From Cytophagaceae bacterium (lineage in GTDB: Bacteria; Bacteroidota; Bacteroidia; Cytophagales; Spirosomataceae): 52,729 nucleotides of DNA. Numbering within the stretch: position 1 is the stretch's first letter; each line of letters starts with the position of its first letter. This document shows positions 25,445 through 35,089 of this stretch, in pieces. A program made the translations under genes and the position numbers. The stretch lies in the NCBI GenBank assembly GCA_947450365.1, contig CANFVE010000019.1, positions 1-52,729 on the forward strand. Direction: 5' to 3'. The notes under the pieces are model-generated. The model was not told where the DNA came from and searched no databases. It saw only the letters and a program-made list of their open reading frames with translations.

Positions 25445-26758
25445 ATGAAATCAAGACGCGATTTTATCAAAAACTCAGCGCTTAGCTTGAGCAGTTTAGC
25501 CTTATTAGAATCCATGCCGATCGAAAGTTTAGGCGCTTACCGAAAAACGGTAGCTCCAAGTGACCGATTGAACATTGGGCTTATCGGCGTTAAAAATCAA
25601 GGATATAATAATTTACGCGCATTTTTAAAGGTTAAAGACGTACATGTTTTGGGTTTATGTGATGTGGACGATGAGCAGTTGGACCGGCGCCAACAAGACG
25701 TCGTCAAATTAGGTGAATCCAAACCAACCCTCTACAAAGATTATCGCAAAATGCTCGAAAACAAGGACATTGACGCGATTTTGGTCGCTTCACCCGACCA
25801 TTGGCATTGTTTACAATTATGTGATTCTCTATCCGCTGGTAAACATGTCTATGTGGAAAAACCAGTTGCCAATTCCATCGGTGAAGCCAAAACCATGATC
25901 AAAGCCACCGAAGCCTCCGGAAAAATCGTGCAGGTGAACCAGTGGCAAAGATCCCAGCAGCATTTCAAAGATGCCATCGCCTTCGTCCATTCCGGAAAAT
26001 TAGGTACCATTATCAACACCAAAACCTGGATGTACCGAGGTACCGATCCCCTTCCCATCGTGGCCAATAGTCCCGTGCCAGCCGGCGTAGATTATGCCAT
26101 GTGGTTAGGTCCAGCCATGAAACGCGATTTCAATAAAAATCGATTTCATTATGAATTTAGATGGTTTTGGGATTATGCAGGGGGATTAATGTGCGACTGG
26201 GGCGTGCATTTAATGGACATTATGCTGTGGGGCATGGGTGCAAACGAACCTAAATCCGTCAGCGCTACAGGTGGGAAACGCATCTTCCCAGATGATGCGC
26301 GCGAAACACCGGATTATCTGAATGTCACCTATGATTTTGGGAATTTTTCCAATACCTGGGAACATTACATGGGCACTGGCGCGGGCCAATATGGCCGTGG
26401 ACACGGCATCGCGTTCATAGGCACGAAAGGAACCTTGGTCGTCAACCGCTCTGGCTGGGAAGTCATCGCCGAAAATGGCCGCATGGAATCTGTTCCGTTA
26501 GCCCTTAAAAGCGACGTAGGTCTAGATCTTCATGCACAAAACTTCGTAGACGTGATCAAAAGCGGGAAAAAAGAGGATTTAGCCTGCCCAATTTACGCGG
26601 GGGCTCGAGTGGCAATTAATGCACATATGGGCAATATGGCCCATCGGACCGGTGAAAAAATTCATTGGAACGCGGAAAAAGGAGTGTTTGCACAGAAAGC
26701 GGCGAACAAGCTCATTAAACCTACCTACCACAACGGCTTCGTATATCCCAAATTTTAA
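25445..26758 (+). CDS. Tat-exported Gfo/Idh/MocA family oxidoreductase
   Basis: A 437-residue NAD(P)-dependent oxidoreductase. The Tat signal is SRRDFIKNSALSLSSLALLE. The Rossmann nucleotide-binding part starts at about residue 42 (LNIGLIGVKNQG), the diagnostic EKP motif is at 138-140 (HVYVEKPVANS), and the C-terminal alpha/beta domain contains GLMCDWGVHLMDIMLWGMG. Exported members of this family act on sugars; some are glycosidases that use tightly bound NAD. Its place between the lyase-like gene and GH92 supports a role in breaking down the same glycan. The leader AAACCTAT lies five bases before the ATG. Confidence 0.9.
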   Translation: MKSRRDFIKNSALSLSSLALLESMPIESLGAYRKTVAPSDRLNIGLIGVKNQGYNNLRAFLKVKDVHVLGLCDVDDEQLDRRQQDVVKLGESKPTLYKDYRKMLENKDIDAILVASPDHWHCLQLCDSLSAGKHVYVEKPVANSIGEAKTMIKATEASGKIVQVNQWQRSQQHFKDAIAFVHSGKLGTIINTKTWMYRGTDPLPIVANSPVPAGVDYAMWLGPAMKRDFNKNRFHYEFRWFWDYAGGLMCDWGVHLMDIMLWGMGANEPKSVSATGGKRIFPDDARETPDYLNVTYDFGNFSNTWEHYMGTGAGQYGRGHGIAFIGTKGTLVVNRSGWEVIAENGRMESVPLALKSDVGLDLHAQNFVDVIKSGKKEDLACPIYAGARVAINAHMGNMAHRTGEKIHWNAEKGVFAQKAANKLIKPTYHNGFVYPKF

Positions 26759-26761
26759 TCC

Positions 26762-29038
26762 ATGCGTGCACATATCCTAATTATCCTTTTCACCTGTCTT
26801 TTTACACAGATGGGCCTGGCTCAGTCCATTGATAAACCTGAAGAATTAGTCAATGTACTCATGGGCACGGATTCCAATAAAGATTTTTCGAATGGGAATA
26901 CCTATCCGGCCATTGCCTTGCCTTGGGGCATGAATTTTTGGTCGCCTCAAACGGGATCAAATGCAAATGGTTGGCAATATCAATACAATTCTACCAAAAT
27001 CCGTGGCTTCAAGCAAACACACCAACCCTCCCCTTGGATTGGAGATTATGGACAATTTGCCTTATTCCCTTCTACCGGAAAACTGATTTTCAATGAAGAA
27101 AAACGGGCCTCCCAATTTTCTCACAAAGCCGAAATTGCGAAACCTTATTTTTACCAAGTCTATTTGTCGGACCACGACGTCCTTACCAAAATCACCCCCA
27201 CGGACCGCGCCGCGCTATTTTCCTTTCAATTCCCCAAGGCAGATAGTTCCTGGATTCTGATTGATGCATACGACCGGGGTTCCTATGTAAAAATCATTCC
27301 GGAACAACGAAAAATCATCGGCTACACCACCCGCAACCGAGGCGGCGTTCCTGCGAATTTCAAAAACTATTTTGTCGTTTATTTCGATAAAGACTTCAAA
27401 TTTTCAGCCATCAGCCAAGATTCCCTACGCAACAAAGGCCTCGAAATCAGCGGATTTCATGCACAAGCGGCTGTCGGTTTTAAAACAAAAAAAGGCGATA
27501 TCGTGCATGCGCGCGTGGCCTCTTCGTTCATTTCATTTGAACAGGCCGAACTAAATCTGAGTCGGGAAATCGGCAACCAAAGCTTTGACCAAATCCAAAC
27601 CAAGGCACAAGCTGTTTGGCATAAAGAATTAAGTAAAATCAAAGTAGAAGGAGGTAGTTTGGACCAAATGAAAACCTTTTATTCATGCTATTATCGCATG
27701 ATTTTGTTTCCAAGGAAGTTCTATGAATTTGATGCATCGAACCAAATGGTGCATTACAGCCCTTACAACGGCAATATCGAAAAGGGATATATGTTCACCG
27801 ATACGGGATTTTGGGATACCTTTCGTTCCTTATTCCCATTTCTTACGATCGTATATCCAGAACTGAATGGTCAAATCCTCAAAGGCCTCGAAAACACTTA
27901 CAAGGAAAGCGGTTGGCTTCCCGAATGGTCAAGTCCTGGCCATAAAAAAAGCATGATTGGGAGTAATTCGGCTTCGGTGATTGCGGATGGATTTTTAAAA
28001 GGGGCCAAAGGTTTTGATGCAAATGTGCTTTACGAAGGGATGTTGAAAAACTCAGACAACGAAAGTAAACTTGGCGCTACAGGCCGTGTGGGGGTCAAAG
28101 GCTATAATGAATTGGGCTATGTTCCGGGAAATGAATACGTGGGAAGTGCGGCAAGGACCTTAGAATATGCCTATGATGATTTTTGCGTGAGTGAAATGGC
28201 AAAGAAATTAGGTCGGCCCCAAGCGGAAATCGAACTTTTTCAAAAACGAGCTCAGAATTACAAAAACATCTTTGATCCGCATTTGAATTTAATGCGTCGG
28301 CGCAACCGTGATGGAAGTTTTCAGGCCAATTTCAATCCTTTTTCCTGGGGAAATGAATTTGTGGAGGGAAATAGCTGGCACTACTCCTGGTCCGTATTTC
28401 ATGACTTCCGTGGATTGGCCAAGCTCATGGGCGGAAAAAAATCCTTCGAAATTATGCTCGATTCGGTCTTTAAATTACCTCCGACCGTCGAGTTTTCAGG
28501 CTACAACGGCATCATTCACGAAATGACCGAAATGCAAGTGATGAACATGGGCCAATATGCCCATGGAAATCAACCCATTCAGCACATGCTTTACCTCTAT
28601 AATTATTGCGATGCACCATGGAAAACACAATATCATGTAAGAGAAGCCTTGGATAAATTGTACAAACCTACGCCCGATGGCTATTGCGGCGATGAAGATA
28701 ATGGACAAACTTCCGCCTGGTATGTTTTAAGCGCCATGGGATTCTATTCGGTAACGCCTGGGACGCAGGAATATGTGCTTGGTTCGCCCTTATTTAAAAA
28801 AGTAACGATTGAATTACCCAACCAAAAGAAATTCATTCTACAAGCGCCTAGCAATTCACCAGAGCATGTGTACATTCAAGATTTGAAATGGAATGGAAAA
28901 ACATGGAACAAAAATTATATTTTACACAAACAAATACAGGAAGGTGGTAGTTTTACGTTTACTATGTCAAACAAAGCCAATAAAAGTCGGGGAATCGGCG
29001 TGGCCGCAGAACCCTTTTCGATGACAAAAGCTCAATAA
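26762..29038 (+). CDS. GH92 family alpha-mannosidase
   Basis: A 758-residue GH92 enzyme, a calcium-dependent exo-acting alpha-mannosidase (mostly alpha-1,2; some 1,3, 1,4 or phosphate-linked). A signal peptide (ILIILFTCLFTQMGLAQ) precedes the N-terminal beta domain with VNVLMGTDSN and NTYPAIALPWGMNFWSPQTG. The catalytic barrel contains TDTGFWDTFRSLFPF (about 341-355), EGNSWHYSWSVFHD (about 534) and the acidic GYCGDEDNGQTSAWYVLSAMGFY block (GDEDNGQ near 646). It follows the oxidoreductase by three bases. Together with GH88/105 and the sulfatase it points to an alpha-mannose- and uronate-containing glycan. Confidence 0.94.
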   Translation: MRAHILIILFTCLFTQMGLAQSIDKPEELVNVLMGTDSNKDFSNGNTYPAIALPWGMNFWSPQTGSNANGWQYQYNSTKIRGFKQTHQPSPWIGDYGQFALFPSTGKLIFNEEKRASQFSHKAEIAKPYFYQVYLSDHDVLTKITPTDRAALFSFQFPKADSSWILIDAYDRGSYVKIIPEQRKIIGYTTRNRGGVPANFKNYFVVYFDKDFKFSAISQDSLRNKGLEISGFHAQAAVGFKTKKGDIVHARVASSFISFEQAELNLSREIGNQSFDQIQTKAQAVWHKELSKIKVEGGSLDQMKTFYSCYYRMILFPRKFYEFDASNQMVHYSPYNGNIEKGYMFTDTGFWDTFRSLFPFLTIVYPELNGQILKGLENTYKESGWLPEWSSPGHKKSMIGSNSASVIADGFLKGAKGFDANVLYEGMLKNSDNESKLGATGRVGVKGYNELGYVPGNEYVGSAARTLEYAYDDFCVSEMAKKLGRPQAEIELFQKRAQNYKNIFDPHLNLMRRRNRDGSFQANFNPFSWGNEFVEGNSWHYSWSVFHDFRGLAKLMGGKKSFEIMLDSVFKLPPTVEFSGYNGIIHEMTEMQVMNMGQYAHGNQPIQHMLYLYNYCDAPWKTQYHVREALDKLYKPTPDGYCGDEDNGQTSAWYVLSAMGFYSVTPGTQEYVLGSPLFKKVTIELPNQKKFILQAPSNSPEHVYIQDLKWNGKTWNKNYILHKQIQEGGSFTFTMSNKANKSRGIGVAAEPFSMTKAQ

Positions 29039-29041
29039 ACG

Positions 29042-30241
29042 ATGAAAAAAACAAGTTTATTTCTTTTTCTAATCAGTTCATTCGCGGGTATGGCCCAGGC
29101 TGATTTCGAGAAAAAATTACAGACCAAATTGATTTTAGCGGAAGATGGAAGTACAATCAACATCGAAGCTGGTACCTATTTCCTCACGAAGAGCCTTTCT
29201 CTAGAAGGCAAAAAAAACATCACCTTGCGAGGAAAGGGCATCGATAAAACCGTTTTAAGTTTTAAAAACCAAGTTCAAGGCGCCGAGGGAATCAAAATTG
29301 CGAATTGCGAAAACATTATCCTCGAAGACTTCACTTCGCAGGATTCTAAGGGCGATTTGATCAAAACCATGCAAGTGAAAGGCATGACCTTTCGACGCTT
29401 GAAGGCTGAATGGCTTGGTAAGCCTAAGGCGAGCAATGGTAGTTATGCTTTTTATCCAGTGCTTTGTGAACAAGTGATGATTGATAGTTGCATCGCCATC
29501 GGCGCATCCGATGCGGGCATTTACGTAGGTCAATCCAAGCACATCGTGGTGAAAAATTGTACCGCCTTTCAAAACGTAGCCGGCATTGAAATCGAAAACT
29601 CTTTGTATGCAGAAGTTTTCAATAACAGCGCGATAGGAAATACGGGAGGTATTTTGGTATTTGATTTACCTGGATTAATTCAGAAAAAAGGAGGCTTTGT
29701 TAAAGTGCATCATAATATCGTAAAAGATAATAATCTTTCGAATTTCGCGCCAAAAGGCAATATCGTAGGCAATGTACCCAAAGGAACGGGGATGATGGTG
29801 CTGGCGACAAGCCATGTGGACATTTACGAAAATCAGATTTTGAATCATGCGACCTTGGGCGTCGGGGTGATCAGTTATTTTATGACCGGATTGAAAAATA
29901 AGGATAAGGAATATGATCCATACCCGACTGACATTCAGATTCACAACAATACCTTCGAACGAAAAGATGCCCGAGTACCTATGGAAGGTCGTTTCGGTCA
30001 AATGTATCGCATCAAATTGAAATTTGGCACACAGGTCCCTCACATCATTTTTGACGGAATTTTAGATGAAACAAAAGTGGGGAAGGATGGAAAATACCTA
30101 CCTGAATTTGCAATCTGCGTCCGTGAAAATAATGGCCAAAGTAGCGCCATCATCGATGCGGAACATGATTTCAAAAACATCATTTCCGGCTCAGATGCAC
30201 TGAATTGCAATCCTGAATCCATTAAATCGATCCAATTTTAA
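29042..30241 (+). CDS. Exported parallel beta-helix protein (TIGR03805-like)
   Basis: A 399-residue protein with a signal peptide (LFLFLISSFAGMAQA) and a right-handed parallel beta-helix made of repeated strands such as NITLRGKGIDKTVLSF, IKIANCENIILEDF, HIVVKNCTAFQNVAGIEIEN and VDIYENQIL. From memory it fits TIGR03805, a family that occurs in two-gene pairs with the TIGR03806/SO_2930-type cytochrome, and that partner is the next gene here, overlapping by one base (TAATG). The function of the pair is unknown. The beta-helix may bind or cut a polysaccharide, as in pectate lyases and mannuronan epimerases, but no catalytic set was recognised. Confidence 0.85.
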   Translation: MKKTSLFLFLISSFAGMAQADFEKKLQTKLILAEDGSTINIEAGTYFLTKSLSLEGKKNITLRGKGIDKTVLSFKNQVQGAEGIKIANCENIILEDFTSQDSKGDLIKTMQVKGMTFRRLKAEWLGKPKASNGSYAFYPVLCEQVMIDSCIAIGASDAGIYVGQSKHIVVKNCTAFQNVAGIEIENSLYAEVFNNSAIGNTGGILVFDLPGLIQKKGGFVKVHHNIVKDNNLSNFAPKGNIVGNVPKGTGMMVLATSHVDIYENQILNHATLGVGVISYFMTGLKNKDKEYDPYPTDIQIHNNTFERKDARVPMEGRFGQMYRIKLKFGTQVPHIIFDGILDETKVGKDGKYLPEFAICVRENNGQSSAIIDAEHDFKNIISGSDALNCNPESIKSIQF

Positions 30242-31296
30242 TGCAACGGATTCATCTTATTTTCGGGCTTTGGTGGGTCACCGGGATATTAATGTCCCTC
30301 ACCGATTTTTCACATAAGGAACTCAATTATCCCGAAAAATTATCTGAATTCGGATTTTTTGAAGGACATATGAAGGATCAAATCCCGGCAGGTGATGTGG
30401 TTCCCTATGCCCTGAATTCTCCCTTATTTTCTGATTATGCATACAAATTACGATTCATTCGCCTGCCTAAAGGACTAAAAACGGCCTATAATCCAGATTC
30501 GGTTTTACAGTTCCCCGTGGGTACGGCCATCGTCAAAACCTTTTATTACAAAAATGACGAGCGGAATGAGAAAAAAGGTCGCCAACTCATGGAAACTCGC
30601 GTGCTGTTACACGAAGCGAAAGGATGGGTCGCCTTGCCTTATATTTGGAATAAAGAACAAACAGAGGCTACCTTGGAAGTAGCCGGTGGCACCCAAGTCG
30701 TCGCTTGGCGCGATCAGGAAGGAAATAAGAAATCCTTAGAATATTTTGTGCCAAACATGAACCAATGTAAAGGTTGCCACGAAAAATCAGGCAAAATGAC
30801 GCCGATTGGGCCTTCGGCACGCCAACTGAACGGAGATTTCGATTACCACAGCAACTCAAAAGAAAATCAATTAAGCCATTGGAAAAACCTCGGCCTGATT
30901 GAAAACCTACCCGAAAATACGAGTGAAATTCCTAAAATCCCTGCATTCAACGACCCAAAGGCTAGTTTAGACCTTCGGGCTCGCGGTTATTTGGATATCA
31001 ATTGTGCCCATTGCCACAACCCTTCCGGACCTGCTAGATCTTCCGGCTTATTTTTAACATGGGCCAACACCCACAAAAGCTCCTACGGATTTTTCAAAGC
31101 ACCCATCGCCGCAGGAAGAGGATCAGGGAATTTAGCCTTCGATATCGTCCCAGGAAAATCACATGAGAGCATTTTGGCCTATCGCATGAACTCCGCAGAT
31201 CTAGGCATCATGATGCCCGAATTAGGCCGAAAACTCATTCACAAAGAAGGCGTCGCCTTGATCAACGCATGGATTCAATCCATGGAAACCCATTAA
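30241..31296 (+). CDS. SO_2930-type diheme c-type cytochrome (TIGR03806-like)
   Basis: A 351-residue exported protein with two CxxCH haem-binding motifs, C176-KGC-H180 and C255-AHC-H259. The N-terminal hydrophobic stretch (IHLIFGLWWVTGILMSL) is a signal peptide or anchor without a clear lipobox. Family segments include LSEFGFFEG, LNSPLFSDYAYKLRFIRLPKG (LNSPLFSDYAYK at 58-69), VGTAIVKTFYY and, near the end, IMMPELGRKLIHKEGVALINAWI. It is the standard partner of the preceding beta-helix protein. Haem suggests electron transfer in the periplasm, perhaps an oxidation of a sugar. The reaction is not known. Confidence 0.9.
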   Translation: MQRIHLIFGLWWVTGILMSLTDFSHKELNYPEKLSEFGFFEGHMKDQIPAGDVVPYALNSPLFSDYAYKLRFIRLPKGLKTAYNPDSVLQFPVGTAIVKTFYYKNDERNEKKGRQLMETRVLLHEAKGWVALPYIWNKEQTEATLEVAGGTQVVAWRDQEGNKKSLEYFVPNMNQCKGCHEKSGKMTPIGPSARQLNGDFDYHSNSKENQLSHWKNLGLIENLPENTSEIPKIPAFNDPKASLDLRARGYLDINCAHCHNPSGPARSSGLFLTWANTHKSSYGFFKAPIAAGRGSGNLAFDIVPGKSHESILAYRMNSADLGIMMPELGRKLIHKEGVALINAWIQSMETH

Positions 31297-31298
31297 GC

Positions 31299-32780
31299 AT
31301 GAAAAAATTTGCCTATTTTTTATTTTTCTCCCTGCTCGCACTCAGTGGCTTTGCACAAAAAAATCTGCCTAATATCGTCTACATTTTAGCCGATGACCTC
31401 GGCTACGGGGACGTTTCCGCCTATAACCCCACAGGCCAAATCAAAACCCCATACATCGACAAACTTGCCAAACAAGGCATGCAATTTTTAGACGCCCATT
31501 CCGCCTCTGGCGTTTGTACGCCCACACGCTACGGAATTTTAACGGGTCGATATCCCTTTCGTAGCGCTTTGCCCGTGGGCGTTTTGCGCGGTTATTCGCG
31601 GGCATTGATTGAAAAAGACCAACAAACTGTTGCCTCCCTCCTCACCTCCGCAGGCTATGAAACAGGTGTCGTAGGTAAATGGCATTTGGGGCTCGACTGG
31701 ACCTTATTGCCTGGAAATGAAGGGAAACTCCAACAAACCGATATTCGAAACGAATTAGATCCGGCCATCATCGATTATAGCAAAAAAACGAGCGCAGGAC
31801 CGAACACGGTCGGATTTGGGTATTCCTACATTTTACCAGCTTCTTTAGACATGCCACCGTATGTGTATTTGGAAAACCAACAAGCGGAAGAATCACCCAC
31901 CGGATATACAAAAGGCAATAAAGAAGACAAGGGCTACGCAGGTCCCTTTTGGCGCGAAGGAAAAATGGCACCTAGTTTTGACTTCCATGAAGTATTGCCT
32001 CGATTTACACAAAAAGCCGAAGCTTTTATCAGCAAACAAAACGCAAAAAAGCCCTTTTTCTTATACCTACCCCTCGCCGCACCCCATACACCTTGGATGC
32101 CAAAACCAGAATATAAGGCAAGTTCAGGGGCTGGGGAATATGGAGATTTTGTTCAACAAGTGGACGCCTCTGTGGGTGCCATCCTGAAAAAATTAGACCA
32201 GATGGGTTTCAGCAAAAACACCTTAGTTATTTTCACAAGCGACAATGGACCCTATTGGCGAACTGATTACATCGAACGCTTTCATCATCAATCCGCTGGA
32301 GAATTTAGAGGGATGAAAGGTGATGCCTTCGAAGGAGGCCATCGGATTCCCTTTCTCGCGCGCTGGCCTGGTACGATTCAATCAGCGAGCCAAAGTTCTG
32401 CGACCATTAGCCTAACAAGTTTAATGGCCACAGTGGCTGAAATCACAGGTAAAAAATCGACCGCCGAAGATAGTTATAGTATTTTACCGGTTTTACAAGG
32501 AAAGGCAAAACAGGTGGCGGACCAACCCGCCGTGATTGTTTCTTCCTCCACCGGCTATTTCACGATTCGAAAAGGCGATTGGAAATTAATCGAGGGCCTA
32601 GGTTCCGGTGGATTTACCGAACCGAAAGAAATCAAACAAAGCCAAGAAGGAGTGAATGGACAATTGTTTAATTTAGCATTGGATCCGAAAGAAACCCAGG
32701 ATGTTTTCGCTACAAACCCGCAGAAAGTTGCCGAATTACGTGCCTTATTACAGGAAATTAAAAAGTACCCTAAAAAATAG
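31299..32780 (+). CDS. Exported arylsulfatase-type sulfatase
   Basis: A 493-residue family S1 sulfatase. The start at 31299 (MKKFAYF) gives a signal peptide ending SGFAQ; the earlier in-frame ATG at 31269 lies inside the cytochrome gene. Metal-binding Asp pair D32-D33 is in YILADDLGYGD. The active-site Cys73 in SGVCTPTR fits C-x-P-x-R and must be converted to formylglycine by a maturase not present in this window. Further sites are GVVGKWHLGL and FTSDNGPYW (about 312). It is two bases after the cytochrome. It implies that the glycan handled by this locus is sulfated. Confidence 0.93.
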   Translation: MKKFAYFLFFSLLALSGFAQKNLPNIVYILADDLGYGDVSAYNPTGQIKTPYIDKLAKQGMQFLDAHSASGVCTPTRYGILTGRYPFRSALPVGVLRGYSRALIEKDQQTVASLLTSAGYETGVVGKWHLGLDWTLLPGNEGKLQQTDIRNELDPAIIDYSKKTSAGPNTVGFGYSYILPASLDMPPYVYLENQQAEESPTGYTKGNKEDKGYAGPFWREGKMAPSFDFHEVLPRFTQKAEAFISKQNAKKPFFLYLPLAAPHTPWMPKPEYKASSGAGEYGDFVQQVDASVGAILKKLDQMGFSKNTLVIFTSDNGPYWRTDYIERFHHQSAGEFRGMKGDAFEGGHRIPFLARWPGTIQSASQSSATISLTSLMATVAEITGKKSTAEDSYSILPVLQGKAKQVADQPAVIVSSSTGYFTIRKGDWKLIEGLGSGGFTEPKEIKQSQEGVNGQLFNLALDPKETQDVFATNPQKVAELRALLQEIKKYPKK

Positions 32781-35085
32781 GGCATTATTCGGGGCAATAG
32801 GGTTATTTGTTATCCTCCCGTTTGTGGGATGGGGGCAAACATTTCAACAAAGCATTCGAGGACGCATCACCGACAAACAAACCCTTCAAACGCTATCCGG
32901 CGTAAGCGTACATCTCGAACCCGGAAATCGTGTCGTCTATACAGACTCCCTCGGTCGATTCAATTTCCCAAAAACTCCCATTGGTCGCTATAAAATCCAA
33001 TGTTCGTTGTTGGGTTATGCGCCTTTTGACATTCCCTTCCTGGAATTAACGAGCGGCAAGGAACTACTTCTTCCCATTGAAATGGAGGAAAAACCAAATT
33101 TCTTACAAGAGGTTCGGGTGATTTCCGAACGACCCAAAGACCAAGCGCGCAATGAATTAGCCCTTGTCAGCACGCGTCAATTTTCATTAACCGAGGCAAA
33201 TCGATATGCCGGAGGCTTTCAAGACCCCGCCCGGATGTCCCTAAATTTCGCAGGCGTAACAAACGCTGGATCGGACCAAAACAATGAAATCATCATTCGA
33301 GGAAATTCACCCAAAGGTCTATTGTGGCGGATGGAAGGCATTGAAATCCCGAATCCAAATCATTTTGGTGATGGGCAGGGTTCCACGAGTGGGATTATAT
33401 CGATGATTAATTCGACGAGTTTGGCAAACTCCGACTTCATGTCGGGCGCCTTCCCTGCCGAATATGGAAATGCTTCCTCGGGAGTATTTGACCTACGGTT
33501 TCGTCGGGGTAATAACGAAAAAAGAGAATATATGGCCCAATTATCCGTCGTGGGAATCGACTTAGCCGCTGAAGGACCCATGGGAAAACAAGGGGGCTCC
33601 TTTCGGGTGGGGGCGCGTTATTCGACACTCGAACTATTGTTGAAATCGGGTTTAGTGAACATTAACTCCGGAAGTTTCAAGCCCGCTTATCGGGATTTAA
33701 ATTATACCTTCGACATCCCACTTAAAAAAGGAGGAACGATAAGTCTTTGGGGCCTCATGGGTGCCAATGATACCGAAGACGAAAAAGCAACCAGCAAAGA
33801 TTATTCCAATGGCCTGATGGGCGCCTTCGGAATCAGCCATAAATTACCGATGAAAAAGGGGCATTTAAGCACAAACGTGGCTTTTACGCTGGAATCGACT
33901 CAAATCAGTAAAGATGAAATCATCGCCACGCTTTGGAAAAACACGCGTAATCAATCTTACCAATATCCCAATTGGCGCTTGAATTCTACCTATGTACATA
34001 AATTTTCAAGTAGCTTTTCGACGAAGATCGGAATGGTGCTAAGTCGGCTGGGATTCGACCTAACTGAAAACCGCTGGGACGGTAAAAAACTCGTCAATTA
34101 CCTCCAAGAATCAGATGCCGCTTGGTATTCACAGGCCTATACGCAAGTCATCAAGAAATGGTCGTCCTCGTTCCAATCAACTTTTGGGATTCACGCGTAT
34201 CAATTTAGTTTAAATGATGCGAGGGGATTCGAGCCGCGATTGGCCCTCTCCTATGAAAATGAACGGGGTGGCCGATTTGGATTCGGGATGGGTTGGCATT
34301 CCCGCCTCGAGCCTATTTCCACGTACATGTATAAAAAATACCTAGTGAATGGATTTTTTGTCCAACCCAATAAATCGATTTTACCTTCTCAGGCCTTGCA
34401 TCAGGTAATTTCGTATGACCAACGGATTGGCGAACATACACGTTTAAAAATAGAAGCGTATTGGCAAAATATCCAACGAGTCCCCGTTGACACCCTGAAA
34501 ACCGGTCTATTTTCCATGCTGAATTACAGTTCAGGCATTCCCACGCAGATCTTAGAAAATGCGGGCCAGGGAATAAATAAGGGAATCGAATTAACGTTGG
34601 AACGATTTTTTGCGGATAATTTTTACTATTTATTGACCGCCTCGATTTTTGATTCTAAATACCAAAACAAAGATTTGATTTGGCGAAATACCCAATTCAA
34701 TAATATGTTCGCAGGCAATGCGTTACTCGGAAAGGATTTTAAACTGAACAAACAAAAATCCCTATCCCTGAACATCCGATACTTAATGCGCGGAGGGAAT
34801 CGCTACACGCCAATTAATCTCACGGAGTCGATTAAAAAGAATACCACGGTGCTACAATCTGCCCACATCATGGAAGCGCAATACCCGAATTTTGACCGGA
34901 TTGATTTTTCGATCGCCTACCGGATTAATCGAGAAGGACACGCCTGGTCCATTCGGGCCGACATTCAAAATATACTGAATACGAATAACGTCATTGAGGA
35001 ACGTTATGATTCTTCGTTAAAAGGATTCTCCTATCGATATGCCTTACCGCTGATTCCTATTTTCAGTTCTCGACTCGATTTTTAA
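32740..35085 (+). CDS. TonB-dependent receptor with carboxypeptidase-like domain
   Basis: An outer-membrane receptor of about 781 residues. A signal peptide (GAIGLFVILPFVGWGQ) is followed by a carboxypeptidase-regulatory-like domain (about 38-115, IRGRITDKQTLQTLSGVSVH), a plug domain (about 160-250, with IIIRGNSPKGLLWRMEGIEIPNPNHFG) and a barrel ending in a terminal aromatic (LDF). It is not SusC-type and has no STN domain or SusD partner. The start is uncertain. The frame is open from ATG 32701, but GTG 32740 or TTG 32728 place the signal peptide better and shorten the overlap with the sulfatase to about 41 bases. Probably imports a product or cofactor of this locus. Confidence 0.88.
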   Translation: MPYYRKLKSTLKNRALFGAIGLFVILPFVGWGQTFQQSIRGRITDKQTLQTLSGVSVHLEPGNRVVYTDSLGRFNFPKTPIGRYKIQCSLLGYAPFDIPFLELTSGKELLLPIEMEEKPNFLQEVRVISERPKDQARNELALVSTRQFSLTEANRYAGGFQDPARMSLNFAGVTNAGSDQNNEIIIRGNSPKGLLWRMEGIEIPNPNHFGDGQGSTSGIISMINSTSLANSDFMSGAFPAEYGNASSGVFDLRFRRGNNEKREYMAQLSVVGIDLAAEGPMGKQGGSFRVGARYSTLELLLKSGLVNINSGSFKPAYRDLNYTFDIPLKKGGTISLWGLMGANDTEDEKATSKDYSNGLMGAFGISHKLPMKKGHLSTNVAFTLESTQISKDEIIATLWKNTRNQSYQYPNWRLNSTYVHKFSSSFSTKIGMVLSRLGFDLTENRWDGKKLVNYLQESDAAWYSQAYTQVIKKWSSSFQSTFGIHAYQFSLNDARGFEPRLALSYENERGGRFGFGMGWHSRLEPISTYMYKKYLVNGFFVQPNKSILPSQALHQVISYDQRIGEHTRLKIEAYWQNIQRVPVDTLKTGLFSMLNYSSGIPTQILENAGQGINKGIELTLERFFADNFYYLLTASIFDSKYQNKDLIWRNTQFNNMFAGNALLGKDFKLNKQKSLSLNIRYLMRGGNRYTPINLTESIKKNTTVLQSAHIMEAQYPNFDRIDFSIAYRINREGHAWSIRADIQNILNTNNVIEERYDSSLKGFSYRYALPLIPIFSSRLDF

Positions 35086-35089
35086 TCAG

